Notes under the pieces: generated by a model
The model's input: the letters and a program-made list of their open reading frames with translations, nothing else
Database searches by the model: none
Told to the model about the DNA's origin: nothing
In this document: in pieces, positions 63,250 through 64,000 of the stretch
Layout of the letters: every line of letters starts with the position of its first letter
Numbering within the stretch: the stretch's first letter is position 1
Made by a program: the position numbers and the translations under genes
NCBI RefSeq assembly: GCF_000813725.1
Contig: NZ_JWLD01000027.1
Span: 62,001 to 126,000 of the forward strand
Reading direction: 5' to 3'
Source of the DNA: Leisingera sp. ANG-Vp
GTDB lineage: Bacteria > Pseudomonadota > Alphaproteobacteria > Rhodobacterales > Rhodobacteraceae
Length of the DNA stretch: 64,000 nt

Positions 63250-64000
63250 TCATGCCAAATTATCTGCCGCTTCGACCTCTTCTAAGATCCACTTGAGGAA
63301 ATCTCTGATCAGCGGATTGGAGATCTTATCTTCGGATGTGCACGCGTAATAGCCTTCACCGGTTTCCAAGGGTCTGTCCGCAGGGCAGGTCAGGCGGCCA
63401 TCGGCCAGCATCGGATCGGTGATGTAACTCCAGCCCAGGGCAATGCCGCGGCCTGCCTCTGCGGCCTGCAGCACCATCGGGTAGCTGTTGAGGCGGATGC
63501 CGGGGCGCTGCGGCTGGCCGGTGACACCCTGCTGCGCCAGCCAGACCTGCCAGTCAACGCCGCCCCAGATATTGCCGCCGCCCTCCAGATGCAGAAGCGT
63601 CTGCTCCAGAAAATCCGCGGGCTGACGCAGCTCCGGATGCAGCTGCAGATAGGTGGGGCTGCACACCGGATAGACCCGCTCGCCGAACAACCGCCGGGCT
63701 TTGGTGCCGGGCCAGTGCCCGTCGCCATAAAGCACCGCGATATCGGCGTCGCCCTTGCTGGGGTCCACTTGCTGGTCGGTGGCCAGAACCCGCAAGTCCG
63801 CGGCGGGGTGGCGTGCGCTGAAGCGTTCCAGCCGCGGCATCAGCCAATAGTAGGAAAAGGCAACCGAGGCGGCCACGGTGATTTGCGGCGGGGCCTGGGC
63901 TGCGCGCAGCCCATCGACGCAGCGGGAGATCTCCTCGAATCCCCGGGTGACGGCGGCAAACAGCTGGCGGCCTTCGGGGGTGAGGTCGATGGCGCGGTGG
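63250..64000 (-). CDS. LysR-family regulator, C-terminal part (cut by window edge)
   Basis: The reading frame runs into the right edge of the window. The visible part starts ..HRAIDLTPEGRQLFAAVTRGFEE, the end of the LysR linker helix. The GcvA-type effector domain follows (VAASVAFSYYWLMPRLERFSARHPAADLRVLA, YPVCSPTYLQLHPELRQ). The helix-turn-helix lies outside. It sits upstream of the mttB-like gene in the same direction, 91 bases away, and may regulate that methylamine module. Confidence 0.88.
   Translation of the reverse strand, partial: HRAIDLTPEGRQLFAAVTRGFEEISRCVDGLRAAQAPPQITVAASVAFSYYWLMPRLERFSARHPAADLRVLATDQQVDPSKGDADIAVLYGDGHWPGTKARRLFGERVYPVCSPTYLQLHPELRQPADFLEQTLLHLEGGGNIWGGVDWQVWLAQQGVTGQPQRPGIRLNSYPMVLQAAEAGRGIALGWSYITDPMLADGRLTCPADRPLETGEGYYACTSEDKISNPLIRDFLKWILEEVEAADNLA

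Noticed and set aside
1-64000. CRISPR array or prophage
   Set aside because: No regularly spaced repeats and no phage structural or integrase genes. The tRNA-Ser gene has no visible attachment-site repeat or integrase beside it.

Overview
The window looks like a chromosomal or megaplasmid segment of a marine alphaproteobacterium of the Roseobacter group (Rhodobacteraceae, Leisingera/Phaeobacter/Ruegeria-like). The reasons are GC-rich coding sequence, many ABC and TRAP uptake operons for amines, betaines, polyamines and amino acids, LysR/TetR regulators divergent from short catabolic operons, choline-O-sulfate genes, and AruHI-type arginine transamination. The genus assignment is an inference from gene content, not from a phylogeny.

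Layout. (1) 1-6967 is a lower-GC accessory island with a candidate RiPP (ribosomally made, post-translationally modified peptide) cluster. Leftward from a divergent promoter run a 64-aa putative precursor ending Cys-Trp, a 22-aa basic peptide ORF, a TPR protein, a YcaO enzyme and a TfuA partner cut by the window edge. Rightward run a 695-aa protein with a caspase/CHAT-like core plus zinc ribbon, and a flavin-dependent halogenase. I see this as the most novel content of the window. (2) 7763-13675 is a nucleoside ABC importer operon with cytosine deaminase, preceded by a near-perfect RutR-type palindrome. (3) 13919-17082 is a LysR regulator divergent from a GST / NTF2-like / tautomerase / nitronate monooxygenase operon. 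(4) 17172-18057 is a decayed IS5-type element. (5) 18143-23439 is an NtrC-type response regulator with an altered GAFTGA loop, its sensor kinase, and an oxalate/formate-type MFS carrier preceded by two direct sites 42 bp apart.

(6) 24401-29902 is a LysR regulator and a proXVW betaine-type importer with a choline-sulfatase. (7) 30200-34592 holds a TfdA/TauD-type dioxygenase, two LysR regulators and a CynX-like MFS carrier. (8) 34981-42886 is a polyamine-type ABC importer (ATPase, two permeases, binding protein) in one operon with a YtcJ-like amidohydrolase and an amidase, opposite a TetR regulator. (9) 43074-47725 is an Lrp regulator, a diaminopropionate ammonia-lyase-like PLP enzyme and a TRAP transporter. 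(10) 48040-50637 is betC and betI (choline sulfate). (11) 51309-51398 is tRNA-Ser(GCT). (12) 51598-59041 is a TetR/aruH/aruI/ddaH operon for arginine or methylarginine, divergent from a basic amino acid ABC importer. (13) 59084-64000 is a dimethylglycine-dehydrogenase-like flavoenzyme, an MttB-family methyltransferase and the C-terminal part of another LysR regulator.

Overall this is a set of self-contained import-plus-catabolism modules for nitrogenous osmolytes, amines and nucleobases, with one foreign-looking specialised-metabolite island at the left end. Several binding-protein genes are followed by stable hairpins that probably raise their expression over the membrane subunits.
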